The notes below the pieces were generated by a model. The model saw nothing but the letters and a program-made list of their open reading frames with translations. It did not search any database and was not told the origin of the DNA. Positions 27,049 through 34,819 of a DNA stretch of 64,000 bases are shown here, piece by piece. A program made the position numbers and the translations under genes. This stretch comes from Alphaproteobacteria bacterium (GTDB lineage Bacteria > Pseudomonadota > Alphaproteobacteria > Caulobacterales > Parvularculaceae), in NCBI GenBank assembly GCA_030433215.1, contig JAUIMC010000004.1, forward strand, positions 207,054-271,053, read 5' to 3'. How positions within the stretch are numbered: the first letter of the stretch is position 1; the number at the start of each line of letters is the position of its first letter.

Positions 27049-27615
27049 TTACTTATCGCCGCCGCGCAACGGCCATTCGCCGAGCGGTTCGTAAAACGTC
27101 TTGCCGACATGGCTCTTGATGAGCGCGAAGCTTTTCACTTCCCAGCCTATGGGCGGGACTATGGGATAGCCTTCGGGCAAGCGGACCTGATCGTAAAGCA
27201 GGGTAACATGGGGCGTAAAACCGGAAAGCCGCCGCTGGCGCAAGCCGGCTTTTCTGAGGGATACGATCAGGCGCCGGCGAAGCTCTTTCAATTGAACAAG
27301 ATCGTCATCGCTTACAAGCACTAGGGGGCTTTTGACCGCGCCCTTTCTTTCAAAGCTCTCCACCCGATTGAACTTTACCGCGAACGGTTGCGCCGTCACG
27401 TCCTGCGCCGCCCGTTTTGCTTTTTCGGTGACGCCGTTCAGGGGGCGGCCATCGGGCTCCAGACCGCACAGCGAAACATGAAAGCGGTCGGTCTTTTGCA
27501 GCCTGCCTTTTAAGCCATGATGCCTGCGCTGGCTTGCGGCGAGATCCCTGATCCGAAGCGCGGCTTTCAAGTCCGGCAGGATCGCGAAGAACAGGTTGAA
27601 GCGGTCTTCGCTCAT
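27049..27615 (-). CDS. thpR: RNA 2',3'-cyclic phosphodiesterase (2'-5' RNA ligase family)
   Basis: 188 residues with the two HxTx-type catalytic motifs of the 2H superfamily: FHVSLCGLEP (~residue 46) and PHVTLLYD (~129). FNLFFAILPD at the N terminus is typical of ThpR/LigT. These enzymes open 2',3'-cyclic phosphates or reversibly ligate 2'-5' RNA bonds. Its HVSL has Ser instead of Thr at the third position, which the family tolerates. Confidence 0.87.
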   Translation of the reverse strand: MSEDRFNLFFAILPDLKAALRIRDLAASQRRHHGLKGRLQKTDRFHVSLCGLEPDGRPLNGVTEKAKRAAQDVTAQPFAVKFNRVESFERKGAVKSPLVLVSDDDLVQLKELRRRLIVSLRKAGLRQRRLSGFTPHVTLLYDQVRLPEGYPIVPPIGWEVKSFALIKSHVGKTFYEPLGEWPLRGGDK

Positions 27616-27637
27616 AATGAGCCCAATCCAAAATGGA

Positions 27638-28243
27638 TTACGAAAGCCGGGTGACCTCGAGCCCCGTGCCGACGGGAAGCAAAACGCTTTGAACGCCCGG
27701 CTTTGCGCGTACAGCTTTCCCGTAGCGCTCGACGCTCTCGCCGCCGGGATAGATCATGTTGTCCGCGACAATAATCGCGCCCGGATTGAGCTTCGGAAAG
27801 AACGCTTCGAGACAGGGCGTATACATATCCTTCCAGAGATCGAGCAGCACGAAATCAACGCCCGGAGAAAGCGCGCCGATGAGCTCCTCGGCGTCACCCA
27901 CCTGAAACTCGATATAGTCCGCAAGCCCCGCTTTTTCGGCCATCTCTTTCGCGTGCGCAGATTTCGCCGGGTCGATCTCGAGGGTCGTGACGCGCCCGCT
28001 GGCGGCGCGCGCCGCCTCGGCGAGCCAGACGCCGGAATAGCCGAAAGACGTGCCGATCTCTAGAATATGCGGCGCGTCCATGCTGCGCGCGATCAGATTG
28101 ATAAACGGCCCCGTGTCCGGCCCCACAGACAGCATATGCCGGTCATGAAACTCGGCGCTGTTCTTGCCTTCGCGCTCCTTGCGCTCGCGCTGCATGCGCG
28201 TGTGATACGCCGCGAGAACAGCTTCCACCTTGTCATCCATGAG
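27638..28243 (-). CDS. class I SAM-dependent O-methyltransferase
   Basis: About 201 residues from MDDKVEAVLAAYH. The catechol/caffeoyl-CoA O-methyltransferase pattern is present: HILEIGTSFGYSGVWLAEAA (residues ~56-75) binds SAM, VTTLEIDPAKSAHAKEMAEK follows, and VDFVLLDLWKDMYTPCLEAF (~126) carries the metal-binding acidic region; VADNMIYPGG is the later family block. Substrate is probably a small catechol-like compound. A catabolic aromatic cluster lies 3 kb away, but no direct link is seen. Confidence 0.84.
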   Translation of the reverse strand, partial: LMDDKVEAVLAAYHTRMQRERKEREGKNSAEFHDRHMLSVGPDTGPFINLIARSMDAPHILEIGTSFGYSGVWLAEAARAASGRVTTLEIDPAKSAHAKEMAEKAGLADYIEFQVGDAEELIGALSPGVDFVLLDLWKDMYTPCLEAFFPKLNPGAIIVADNMIYPGGESVERYGKAVRAKPGVQSVLLPVGTGLEVTRLS

Positions 28244-28345
28244 CTTACTCCTCATTTGGCGCGCCTCATGTTTGCCTGTCGCACGCGCATTTGTTAGTCG
28301 TCTCTTCCGGGATAAATATGTACTCTCTTGGGGCCGAAAGAGAAA

Positions 28346-28645
28346 ATGGGATCAATGCTCAAAGCCGGTATCAAGAAAATCGCCTGGGCTGTCGGAATCG
28401 CCTTGATGGCGATTCTGGCGGTTTTTGTATTCAGCGTGTGGGGCTTGGTCGGATCGCTGGCGCTGCTCGCTGTCTGGCTGCTCCTCTATATAGGCTCCAT
28501 GTTTGTCATGCGGCGCAACCAGCAAAAGCTCAGAAATATGTTTGCGAAAATGAGCGAGGAACAGCGCCAGGCGACGCTCGCCGCCTTGAGCGAAAGCGAT
28601 CGCGCCGAAGTTCTTGAAGCGCTCAAGACGAGAGAGCGAAGCTAA
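28346..28645 (+). CDS. small two-helix membrane protein, function unknown
   Basis: About 99 residues from MGSMLKAG, preceded by GAAAGAGAAA; a TTG start at 28328 is less likely. Two membrane helices (residues ~10-27 and ~30-50) are followed by a charged, coiled helix: NQQKLRNMFAKMSEEQRQ, then ATLAALSESDRAEVLEALK. I do not recognise the family. It is convergent with guaA. Confidence 0.6.
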   Translation: MGSMLKAGIKKIAWAVGIALMAILAVFVFSVWGLVGSLALLAVWLLLYIGSMFVMRRNQQKLRNMFAKMSEEQRQATLAALSESDRAEVLEALKTRERS

Positions 28646-28647
28646 CC

Positions 28648-30225
28648 CTACTCCCACTCAATCGTGCCGGGCGGCTTCGAGGTCACGTCATAGACGACGC
28701 GGTTGACGCCGCGGACTTCGTTGATGATGCGCGTGGCGCAAGCCCCGAGAAAGTCGTGCGGGAACGGGTAATAATCCGCGGTCATGCCGTCGGTCGAGGT
28801 GACAGCGCGCAGCGCCAGCACATGATCGTAGGTGCGCTCGTCGCCCATGACGCCGACCGTCCGTACAGGGAGCAAGACGGCGAAAGCTTGCCAGATGGCG
28901 TCGTAAAGGCCGGCCTTGCGGATCTCGTCGAGATAGATCGCGTCGGCCTTGCGCAGGATGTCTGCCTTCTCTTTCGTGACTTCGCCCGGAATGCGGATCG
29001 CAAGGCCCGGCCCCGGGAAGGGATGGCGCCCGACGAAATGCTCGGGCAGCCCCAGCTCCTGGCCGAGCGCGCGCACTTCGTCCTTGAAAAGCTCGCGCAA
29101 GGGCTCGACCAGTTTCAAATTCATGCGCTCGGGAAGCCCGCCCACATTGTGGTGCGACTTGATCGTCACCGAAGGCCCGCCGTCGAAGGAAACGCTTTCG
29201 ATGACGTCCGGGTAGAGCGTCCCCTGCGCCAGGAAAGACGCGTTCTCGATCTGCGAGGCTTCCTTGTCGAAGACATCGATAAAGAGCGAGCCGATGATCT
29301 TGCGCTTTTTCTCCGGATCGTCGACGCCGGCGAGCTTGCCGAGGAACAAATCCTCCGCCTCCACATGGATCAGCGGAATGTTGTAGCTGTCGCGGAAGAG
29401 GCGCACGACCTCCTCGCCCTCGCCGGCGCGCATCAACCCCGTGTCGACAAAGACGCAAGTCAGCTGCTCGCCGATGGCCTCGTGGATCAGCACCGCCGCA
29501 ACGGAGGAATCGACGCCGCCCGACAGCCCGCAGATGACGCGCGCGTCGCCCACCTGCTCGCGGATCTTGGCGATCGCTTCGTCGCGGAAGGCGGCCATGG
29601 TCCAGTCGCCGGAAAGCCCGGCGATCTTGTGCGTGAAGTTCTTCAGGAGCTTCGCCCCGTCCGGCGTGTGCATCACCTCCGGGTGAAACTGTACGGCGTA
29701 GATGTTGCGCGTCTCGTCAGCGATGGCGGCAAAGGGCGCGCCGTCGGATTTGGCGATGATCTCGAACCCGTCTGGAATGGCGTTGACGCGGTCGCCATGG
29801 CTCATCCACACCTGATGGCGCGAGCCCGGCTCCCACACGCCTTCGAAAAGGCGGCTCGCCTTCACGACATCGACCATGGCGCGGCCGAATTCGCGATGGT
29901 CGGAGCTTTCCACATCGCCGCCGAGCTGGGCGCAGATCATCTGTTCGCCGTAACAGATGCCAAGCACCGGCACGTCCTGTTCGTAAATCGCCGGGTCCGC
30001 CTTGGGGCTCGTGTCGATCTTGACGCTGGCCGGCCCGCCGGAAAGGACGATGGCGCGCGGGGAGAAGTCTTGAAGGAAGCCCTTGTCGACGCGGTTGAAG
30101 GGGTGGATTTCGCAATAAACCCCGTTCTCGCGAAGGCGGCGGGCGATGAGCTGCGTCACCTGGCTGCCGAAATCGACAATCAGGACGCGGTCGTGCACTT
30201 GGGCGTGGTGAGAATCGAGCTGCAT
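28648..30225 (-). CDS. guaA: GMP synthase (glutamine-hydrolysing)
   Basis: 525 residues. The N-terminal class I amidotransferase has [18 protein letters not shown], the nucleophile Cys in GICYGEQMI (~residue 92) and the His/Glu dyad in FHPEVMHT (~176). The ATP-pyrophosphatase domain has the loop [14 protein letters not shown] (~234) and the end is [15 protein letters not shown], as in almost all GuaA. It converts XMP to GMP. Monocistronic: both sides are convergent or separated by repeats. Confidence 0.97.
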   Translation of the reverse strand: MQLDSHHAQVHDRVLIVDFGSQVTQLIARRLRENGVYCEIHPFNRVDKGFLQDFSPRAIVLSGGPASVKIDTSPKADPAIYEQDVPVLGICYGEQMICAQLGGDVESSDHREFGRAMVDVVKASRLFEGVWEPGSRHQVWMSHGDRVNAIPDGFEIIAKSDGAPFAAIADETRNIYAVQFHPEVMHTPDGAKLLKNFTHKIAGLSGDWTMAAFRDEAIAKIREQVGDARVICGLSGGVDSSVAAVLIHEAIGEQLTCVFVDTGLMRAGEGEEVVRLFRDSYNIPLIHVEAEDLFLGKLAGVDDPEKKRKIIGSLFIDVFDKEASQIENASFLAQGTLYPDVIESVSFDGGPSVTIKSHHNVGGLPERMNLKLVEPLRELFKDEVRALGQELGLPEHFVGRHPFPGPGLAIRIPGEVTKEKADILRKADAIYLDEIRKAGLYDAIWQAFAVLLPVRTVGVMGDERTYDHVLALRAVTSTDGMTADYYPFPHDFLGACATRIINEVRGVNRVVYDVTSKPPGTIEWE

Positions 30226-30327
30226 GTTGAGCCTTTAGCCGACTCGCGCCCGCGCGTCACGCCCCGATTTCGCACATGCGAGCAGGTGCCTGCGCCGCCG
30301 CCCGGACGCCCGTTCCCACATGCCGGC

Positions 30328-30431
30328 CCCGTGAAACAATTTGTCGTCATTCAATCGCGCGGCTCGTTTCATTGGCTTATTTCCTGGGTTTCAGCGGAGT
30401 TTGGCGCCTTTTACGTAGAATGTTTCACGGG
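30328..30431 (-). repeat. 104-bp element with 11-bp perfect inverted ends, copy 2
   Basis: Bounded by CCCGTGAAACA (30328-30338) and TGTTTCACGGG (30421-30431). Read on the minus strand it aligns end to end with 21884-21988, sharing GGCGCCAAACTC, CTGAAA, CCAG and AAATTGTTTCACGGG at matching positions, with a diverged centre. Confidence 0.85.
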
Positions 30432-30479
30432 GGCTCAGGCGCAGGCTCAGTCACGTCTCCGGCCTCTCCGTCAGCGATA

Positions 30480-30500
30480 CGCCACGATTTAATCGTGGCG
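30480..30500. repeat. 21-bp hairpin, variant sequence
   Basis: Ten-base arms around one base, core GCCACGATTTAATCGTGGC. Same length and CCACG/CGTGG frame as the hairpin 29 bases further on. Confidence 0.8.
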
Positions 30501-30529
30501 TCCAGCCATGACAAAAACTCGGAACTGGC

Positions 30530-30550
30530 CCCCACGCTTAAAGCGTGGGG
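30530..30550. repeat. 21-bp hairpin, dispersed family (copy 2)
   Basis: Core CCCACGCTTAAAGCGTGGG, the reverse complement of the copies at 8743-8763 and 42482-42502. It forms a pair with the hairpin at 30480-30500, as the copy at 42482 does with 42558. Confidence 0.85.
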
Positions 30551-30602
30551 AATCGGCGCGGATAAGCCAGATACGCCATATCCTAACCCCGCCGCCGGAG
30601 GC

Positions 30603-30636
30603 GGGGACGAAATTTCATATATGAAATTTTATCCCC
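30603..30636 (-). repeat. 34-bp AT-centred palindrome, copy 2
   Basis: Exact reverse complement of 21791-21824, with AAATTTCATATATGAAATTT in the centre and GGGGA/TCCCC ends. It keeps the same relative order and orientation to the inverted-end element as copy 1, but here 171 bases apart instead of 59, with the hairpin pair between. Confidence 0.9.
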
Positions 30637-30680
30637 GGGCGCCGGTCTGGCCTTATCATGGCGCCCGCCGCCACCCCCAT

Positions 30681-30719
30681 CCCCGGCTTCGCCGGGACTT
30701 CCCCCGCAAGCGGGGGAAG
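30681..30719. repeat. G/C hairpin pair shared with 36312-36333
   Basis: CCCGGC-TTC-GCCGGG is followed by CTTCCCCCGC-AA-GCGGGGGAAG. The second hairpin occurs again, identical, at 36312-36333, and CCCCCAT precedes both. A typical alphaproteobacterial intergenic element. Confidence 0.65.
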
Positions 30720-30762
30720 AGGGACAAGCCGTGATGACGCGGGAAAATGGAGGCCAGCGCGT

Positions 30763-31551
30763 TTAGCTGCGCATGATCCCGAGAAGGCCGCCATCGACGG
30801 CGAGCGACTGCGCGTTGATATAGGCCGCGGCGTCGGAGAGCAGGAAGGCGGCGAGCCAGCCAGCCTCTTCGGGTTTGCCGATCCGCCGTTGCGGGACCAT
30901 GGCGTCGAGAATCTCCAGCGTCTTGTCCATATCGCCGCCGGCGACATGCTCCGCCAGCGGCTCAAGGAGCGGCGTATTGATGACGCCCGGCAGGAGACAG
31001 TTGACGCGGATATTGAGTTTCGCAACTTCCGAGGCCGCCGCGCGCACAAGCCCGACAATGGCGTGTTTCGACATCACATAAGCGGGGGTCATCGGCGCCC
31101 CGCGCTCCGACGCGATGGAGCCGGTGCACACGATCGAGCCCGAGCCCTGTTCGATCATCCCCGGCAGGACACGCTGAATGAGAATGAACATCGACTTCAG
31201 ATTGACGTTCATGACCTCGTCATAGGCCTCGAGCGGATAATCCTGGATCGGCGCGGCAAGCCCCGAGATGCCGGCATTCGCAAAGACGCCGTCGACGCCG
31301 CCCCAGAGCGATTTCGCCTTGTCGACCAGCGCGAGGATATCGTCTTCCTTACCCATATCGGCGGCGAGGTAATGGCCCTCCCCGCCGGCCTTGGTGACGC
31401 TTTCCGCGACTTTCTTCAGCTTGTCTTCGGACCGCGCGGCGACCAGCACTTTCGCGCCGAGGGAGCCCATGATTTCCGCCGCCGCCGCGCCGATGCCGGT
31501 CGAAGCGCCAGTGACGATGATGCGTTTGTCTTTCAGGGAGAGCGCGCTCAT
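30763..31551 (-). CDS. SDR family oxidoreductase
   Basis: 262 residues. Classical short-chain dehydrogenase with the NAD(P) loop TGASTGIGAAAA (~residue 14), FANAGISG (~91), the catalytic serine in CTGSIASERGA (~143) and YVMSKHAIVG (~158). Last gene of the kinase-carboxylase operon, its ATG overlapping the amidohydrolase stop by four bases. If the operon handles aryl methyl ketones, oxidation of the corresponding aryl ethanol (such as apocynol to acetovanillone) would fit, but that is inference. Confidence 0.85.
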   Translation of the reverse strand: MSALSLKDKRIIVTGASTGIGAAAAEIMGSLGAKVLVAARSEDKLKKVAESVTKAGGEGHYLAADMGKEDDILALVDKAKSLWGGVDGVFANAGISGLAAPIQDYPLEAYDEVMNVNLKSMFILIQRVLPGMIEQGSGSIVCTGSIASERGAPMTPAYVMSKHAIVGLVRAAASEVAKLNIRVNCLLPGVINTPLLEPLAEHVAGGDMDKTLEILDAMVPQRRIGKPEEAGWLAAFLLSDAAAYINAQSLAVDGGLLGIMRS

Positions 31552-32417
31552 CTCAGCCCCAGGAGTTTCGCCGCGTTCTCCTTCATGATCAACGGCATCA
31601 CTTCATCGCGGAAGCCGGCGGTCTTCGCCGCCTCCATCCACTTGTCCGGTTTGATCAGCGGGAAGTCGGAGCCGAACAGCATCTTGTGCTTCAGCCGCGA
31701 ATTGGCGTCGGCGATCACCTGTTTCGGGAAATATTTCGGCGACCAGCCGGAAAGGTCGATGTAAACATTCTCCTTATGGAGCGCCATGGACAGCGATTCA
31801 TCCGTCCACGGCCATGACGGGTGGGCGAGAATGATCTTCATGTCGGGGAAGTCCACCGCGACATCGTCCACCATCATGGGCTGGCCGTATTTCAACCGGA
31901 TGCCGCCGCCGCCCTTCATGCCCGTGCCCATGCCCGAATGGCCCGTATGGAAAATGGCGGGCAGGCCGTATTCGGCGATCACTTCATAGATCGGCCAGGC
32001 CATGGGGTCGTTGGGGTGGAAGTTCTGGATCGGCGGGTGGAACTTGAAGCCCTTGACGCCGTAATCCTCGATCATGCGCCGCGCCTCGATGGCGCCGAAT
32101 TTCGACTTGTGCGGATCGATGGAGGCGAAGGCCATCATGATGTCGCTGTTGTCGGCGGCGAACTGCGCCACTTCCTCGTTGCGGATGCGTTTGATGCCGG
32201 TGCCGGCCTCCATGTCGACGGTGAACATCACGAAGGCGATGTTCTTTTCGCGGTAATAGTCAATCGTCTCGGGGATCGTCGGGCGCTGGCGGTCGGCCTT
32301 GAAGTAAACGCTCGCCGCATCGAGGAACTTGCCCATGATCGGGTCTTCCGGGTCGTTGCACGACACCTCCGCATGGGTGTGAATGTCGATGGCCTGAACT
32401 TTATCTACGTCGATCAT
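31548..32417 (-). CDS. amidohydrolase family 2 (PF04909-type) metal-dependent hydrolase or decarboxylase
   Basis: 289 residues with the TIM-barrel metal motif AIDIHTHAE (~residue 10), a lysine-bearing strand GVKGFKFHPPIQ (~123), FHTGHSGMGTG (~155), ILAHPSWPW (~195) and the C-terminal FGSDFPLIKPD (~250). PF04909 includes ACMSD-like decarboxylases and C-C bond hydrolases such as LigY. In this operon it is the best candidate to cut the beta-keto acid made by carboxylation, releasing a benzoate. It lies between the HAD phosphatase and SDR genes. Confidence 0.82.
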   Translation of the reverse strand: MIDVDKVQAIDIHTHAEVSCNDPEDPIMGKFLDAASVYFKADRQRPTIPETIDYYREKNIAFVMFTVDMEAGTGIKRIRNEEVAQFAADNSDIMMAFASIDPHKSKFGAIEARRMIEDYGVKGFKFHPPIQNFHPNDPMAWPIYEVIAEYGLPAIFHTGHSGMGTGMKGGGGIRLKYGQPMMVDDVAVDFPDMKIILAHPSWPWTDESLSMALHKENVYIDLSGWSPKYFPKQVIADANSRLKHKMLFGSDFPLIKPDKWMEAAKTAGFRDEVMPLIMKENAAKLLGLR

Positions 32418-32489
32418 GAGAAATCCTTTCCGCGCGGGGTCCTTTCTAGGACAAACCGGCGGGTCAGGGACAGCCTATCGTGCAGACTT

Positions 32490-33341
32490 TCACGCCCCTT
32501 CGCGAAGGAGCTCATAGAGCTTGTCGACGCCGGAAAGCAGGAGTTCGGGCAGTTCCTGCGGGTCCTCGCGGTCCTTGAAGTCGTCCGCGCCGTAAATCCC
32601 GGTGGTCACCGCCACCGAATAGGCGCCGCCCATATTGGCCATTTTCGGCTCAAGCTGGGGATCGTCGCCGACGACGACGATTTTCGCGTCGGGGGCGAGC
32701 CCCATGCGCGCTTTCGCGACGGCGAGCGCATCGACAGACGGCTTGCCGAGGACATGCGCCGACACGCCGGTCAGCGCCTTCAGCATGGCGTTGATCGCAA
32801 AGCTCGTCCCGATGCCGCGCTTGTCGGCGCCAGCGGCCGCGAAGAACGGGACGTCCGAAGCGGTCGTCAACGGCGCGCCCGCCCAGATGGCGTGGGTCGC
32901 GGCCTCGAGATCGGGAAAGGTGAACTCGCGGAACCAGCCCACATAGATCGCATCGTAAGGCCCGCCGTCGCCGGGCGACTCGATGGTTTCAAGGCCGAGA
33001 TCGGCGAGCGGCTTCCACACCGGCTCCTTGCCGAGCACCAGAATGCGCTTGGCGCCTTTGTCCTTCAGATAATGCGCCGCGGCGGTCGAGGGCGTCATGA
33101 ACTCCTCGTCGCGCACGTCGAGCCCGGTCTCGCGCATGGCGTTGGCGTACCATTCGGGCGTGCGCGCCGTGCCGTTGGTGAAAAGCTGATAGGGAACGCC
33201 GCGTTCGCGCAGGAGCGCCAGCGTTTCAACGGCGCCCGGCAGCGCCTTCTGGCCGGCGCTCGTCTTGTCGCCGAGGACCAGCGTTCCGTCCATGTCGAAG
33301 ACAAAGCCTTCGGCTTCTTTCAGTTTCTGTACCGGCGTCAT
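32490..33341 (-). CDS. HAD-IIA (NagD-like) phosphatase
   Basis: 283 residues. HAD motif I is FVFDMDGTLVLGD (~residue 13) with both catalytic aspartates, motif II FTNGTAR (~54), the motif III lysine is in LGKPSVDAL (~199) and motif IV VVGDDPQLE (~223). The large C2 cap of HAD-IIA lies between. It overlaps the carboxyltransferase stop by four bases. In the Hpe and Acv pathways a phosphatase removes the aryl phosphate after carboxylation; this protein occupies that slot. A general sugar- or nucleotide-phosphatase role cannot be excluded by sequence alone. Confidence 0.83.
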   Translation of the reverse strand: MTPVQKLKEAEGFVFDMDGTLVLGDKTSAGQKALPGAVETLALLRERGVPYQLFTNGTARTPEWYANAMRETGLDVRDEEFMTPSTAAAHYLKDKGAKRILVLGKEPVWKPLADLGLETIESPGDGGPYDAIYVGWFREFTFPDLEAATHAIWAGAPLTTASDVPFFAAAGADKRGIGTSFAINAMLKALTGVSAHVLGKPSVDALAVAKARMGLAPDAKIVVVGDDPQLEPKMANMGGAYSVAVTTGIYGADDFKDREDPQELPELLLSGVDKLYELLREGA

Positions 33342-34819
33342 GAGGCGAGGCCCGCTCCCTTGTAAAGCGCCATGCGGAAGCCCTTGCGCTCCACGGCGAT
33401 GTCAGGCGCATCAGGACGCGCCGCGAGGTCTTTCAGCAATTTCATGATCGGCGCGGCTTCGGGCGTGTAGCTGTCGCGGCTCCTGCCCGTGGCAAGCATC
33501 GCGTCCACCTGTTCTTCCGGCATCACCGCGCGGAACAGGAACTCCTCGTCGTCCATGTCCTCGCCGAACTGCTTGCGCAAGTCTTTATAGGCCGGGAACA
33601 TGGGTTCGTTCTCGAGTTCCTTGACGCGCGGGCGGTCGAGAATGACCTGCTTGATGTCTTCCTGGATGGGGCTCGTGGGGCGTCCGAACTTGCCCATGAC
33701 ATAGCGGATCACCTGGTCGGAAACCTGCGCGTAGCGCTTCGTGCCGATAACATTAAACAGCGCCTGGCTCATCACCATCTGCGGGAACGGCGTCACCATG
33801 ATCGGATAGCCGAGTTCGGCGCGCACGCGCTCGGTCTCCTCGACCACCTCGTCGAATTTGTGTTCGAGATTGAGCTCCTGAAGCTGGCGGCGCGTCGTCG
33901 TCATGACGCCGCCGGCGATCTGGTGCCTGAGGAAGCTCGCGTCGAAGCTCTGCGGCTTGCCGGGCGGCAGACCTTCGGCTTTCGCAAGCTTCGTCCAGTA
34001 GCCTTTGACTTCGGCGAGCGCGGCGTCGTTGATGTTCACCGTGTGCCCCGCCTCACGCAAATTCGCGACCATGCGCGTCGCCTCCGGCAGCGATGAGCCG
34101 TCGCCAAGCGGGCCGACGCCCACATGCACCGCGTCGATAATGCCGAGATCCGCCGCCGTGAGCGAGGTCAGCGGCCCGTAGCCGATGGTGCAGTGCGCGT
34201 GAATCTCGAGGGGCTTGGCGCCGATGGCGGCTTTCACCGCCGGGGCGAGCGTTTTCACCCGGTCCGGGGACATCAGACCGCTCGGGTCTTTGAGATAGAA
34301 AAGGTCGATGTGATTGCTCTTCGCAAGCCGCCCTGCGAAGTCGGCGTAAAATTTGTCGGTGTGAATGTCGGAGAGCGTGAAGGTGAGCGCGCCCATGACG
34401 TCGGCGTCGCCCTCTTCCTTGATGATGCGCGCCGCCTCGATCACCGCGTCCGGGTCGTGCATGGGATCGAGGACGATGAAGCGGCGAATGCCCGCCATCT
34501 GCAAGCGGCGATAGGCGAGCCGCATGAATTCCGGGTCCGCCTGCTGCCACGCCACGAAACGAAGGCCCGTCGTGATGAACTGCAACGGCGTTCGCGGCAT
34601 CGCCGCGCGCATGCGCTTGATCCGCTCCCAGGGATTGTTCTGGAAATAACGGATCGCCACCGCCATGGTCGTCGACGACGTGAAATCGCAGGCGTGAAAA
34701 CCGACGCGGTCCATGGCCCCGGCGATACCGAGGATCTGCGCGGTGTTCAGCCCCGTGGCGCCCCAGAGCGACTGATTGCCGTCGCGGATCGAGACATCGA
34801 CAAGTTTGATTTCAGCCAT
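33338..34819 (-). CDS. HMGL-type carboxyltransferase subunit of a biotin-dependent carboxylase
   Basis: 493 residues from MAEIKLVDVSIRDGNQSLWG. The pyruvate-carboxylase-type TIM barrel has the metal/substrate start VSIRDGNQS, the lysine that is carboxylated in FYLKDPSGLMSP (~residue 177) and the metal histidines in EIHAHCTIGYGP (~203). A conserved C-terminal domain follows; no biotinyl domain is fused. It overlaps the biotin carboxylase stop by eight bases. No membrane OadB/OadG partners are present, so a sodium-pump decarboxylase is unlikely. The acceptor is unknown; aryl ketone phosphate is proposed from context. Confidence 0.85.
   Translation of the reverse strand: MAEIKLVDVSIRDGNQSLWGATGLNTAQILGIAGAMDRVGFHACDFTSSTTMAVAIRYFQNNPWERIKRMRAAMPRTPLQFITTGLRFVAWQQADPEFMRLAYRRLQMAGIRRFIVLDPMHDPDAVIEAARIIKEEGDADVMGALTFTLSDIHTDKFYADFAGRLAKSNHIDLFYLKDPSGLMSPDRVKTLAPAVKAAIGAKPLEIHAHCTIGYGPLTSLTAADLGIIDAVHVGVGPLGDGSSLPEATRMVANLREAGHTVNINDAALAEVKGYWTKLAKAEGLPPGKPQSFDASFLRHQIAGGVMTTTRRQLQELNLEHKFDEVVEETERVRAELGYPIMVTPFPQMVMSQALFNVIGTKRYAQVSDQVIRYVMGKFGRPTSPIQEDIKQVILDRPRVKELENEPMFPAYKDLRKQFGEDMDDEEFLFRAVMPEEQVDAMLATGRSRDSYTPEAAPIMKLLKDLAARPDAPDIAVERKGFRMALYKGAGLAS

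Larger units (their letters stand above)
30226..30762. other. repeat-rich intergenic region
   Basis: These 537 bases upstream of guaA and downstream of the catabolic operon hold the second inverted-end element (30328-30431), two 21-bp hairpins (30480-30500, 30530-30550), the second 34-bp palindrome (30603-30636) and a C/G hairpin group (30681-30719). No gene is supported on either strand. Confidence 0.75.

Noticed and set aside
28756..30492. Long plus-strand open frame antisense to guaA
   Set aside because: Same shadow effect; it has no family resemblance and continues into the repeat-rich gap.
31821..33365. Plus-strand open frame antisense to the amidohydrolase and HAD genes
   Set aside because: Composition is typical of an antisense shadow and the minus-strand genes have clear catalytic motifs.
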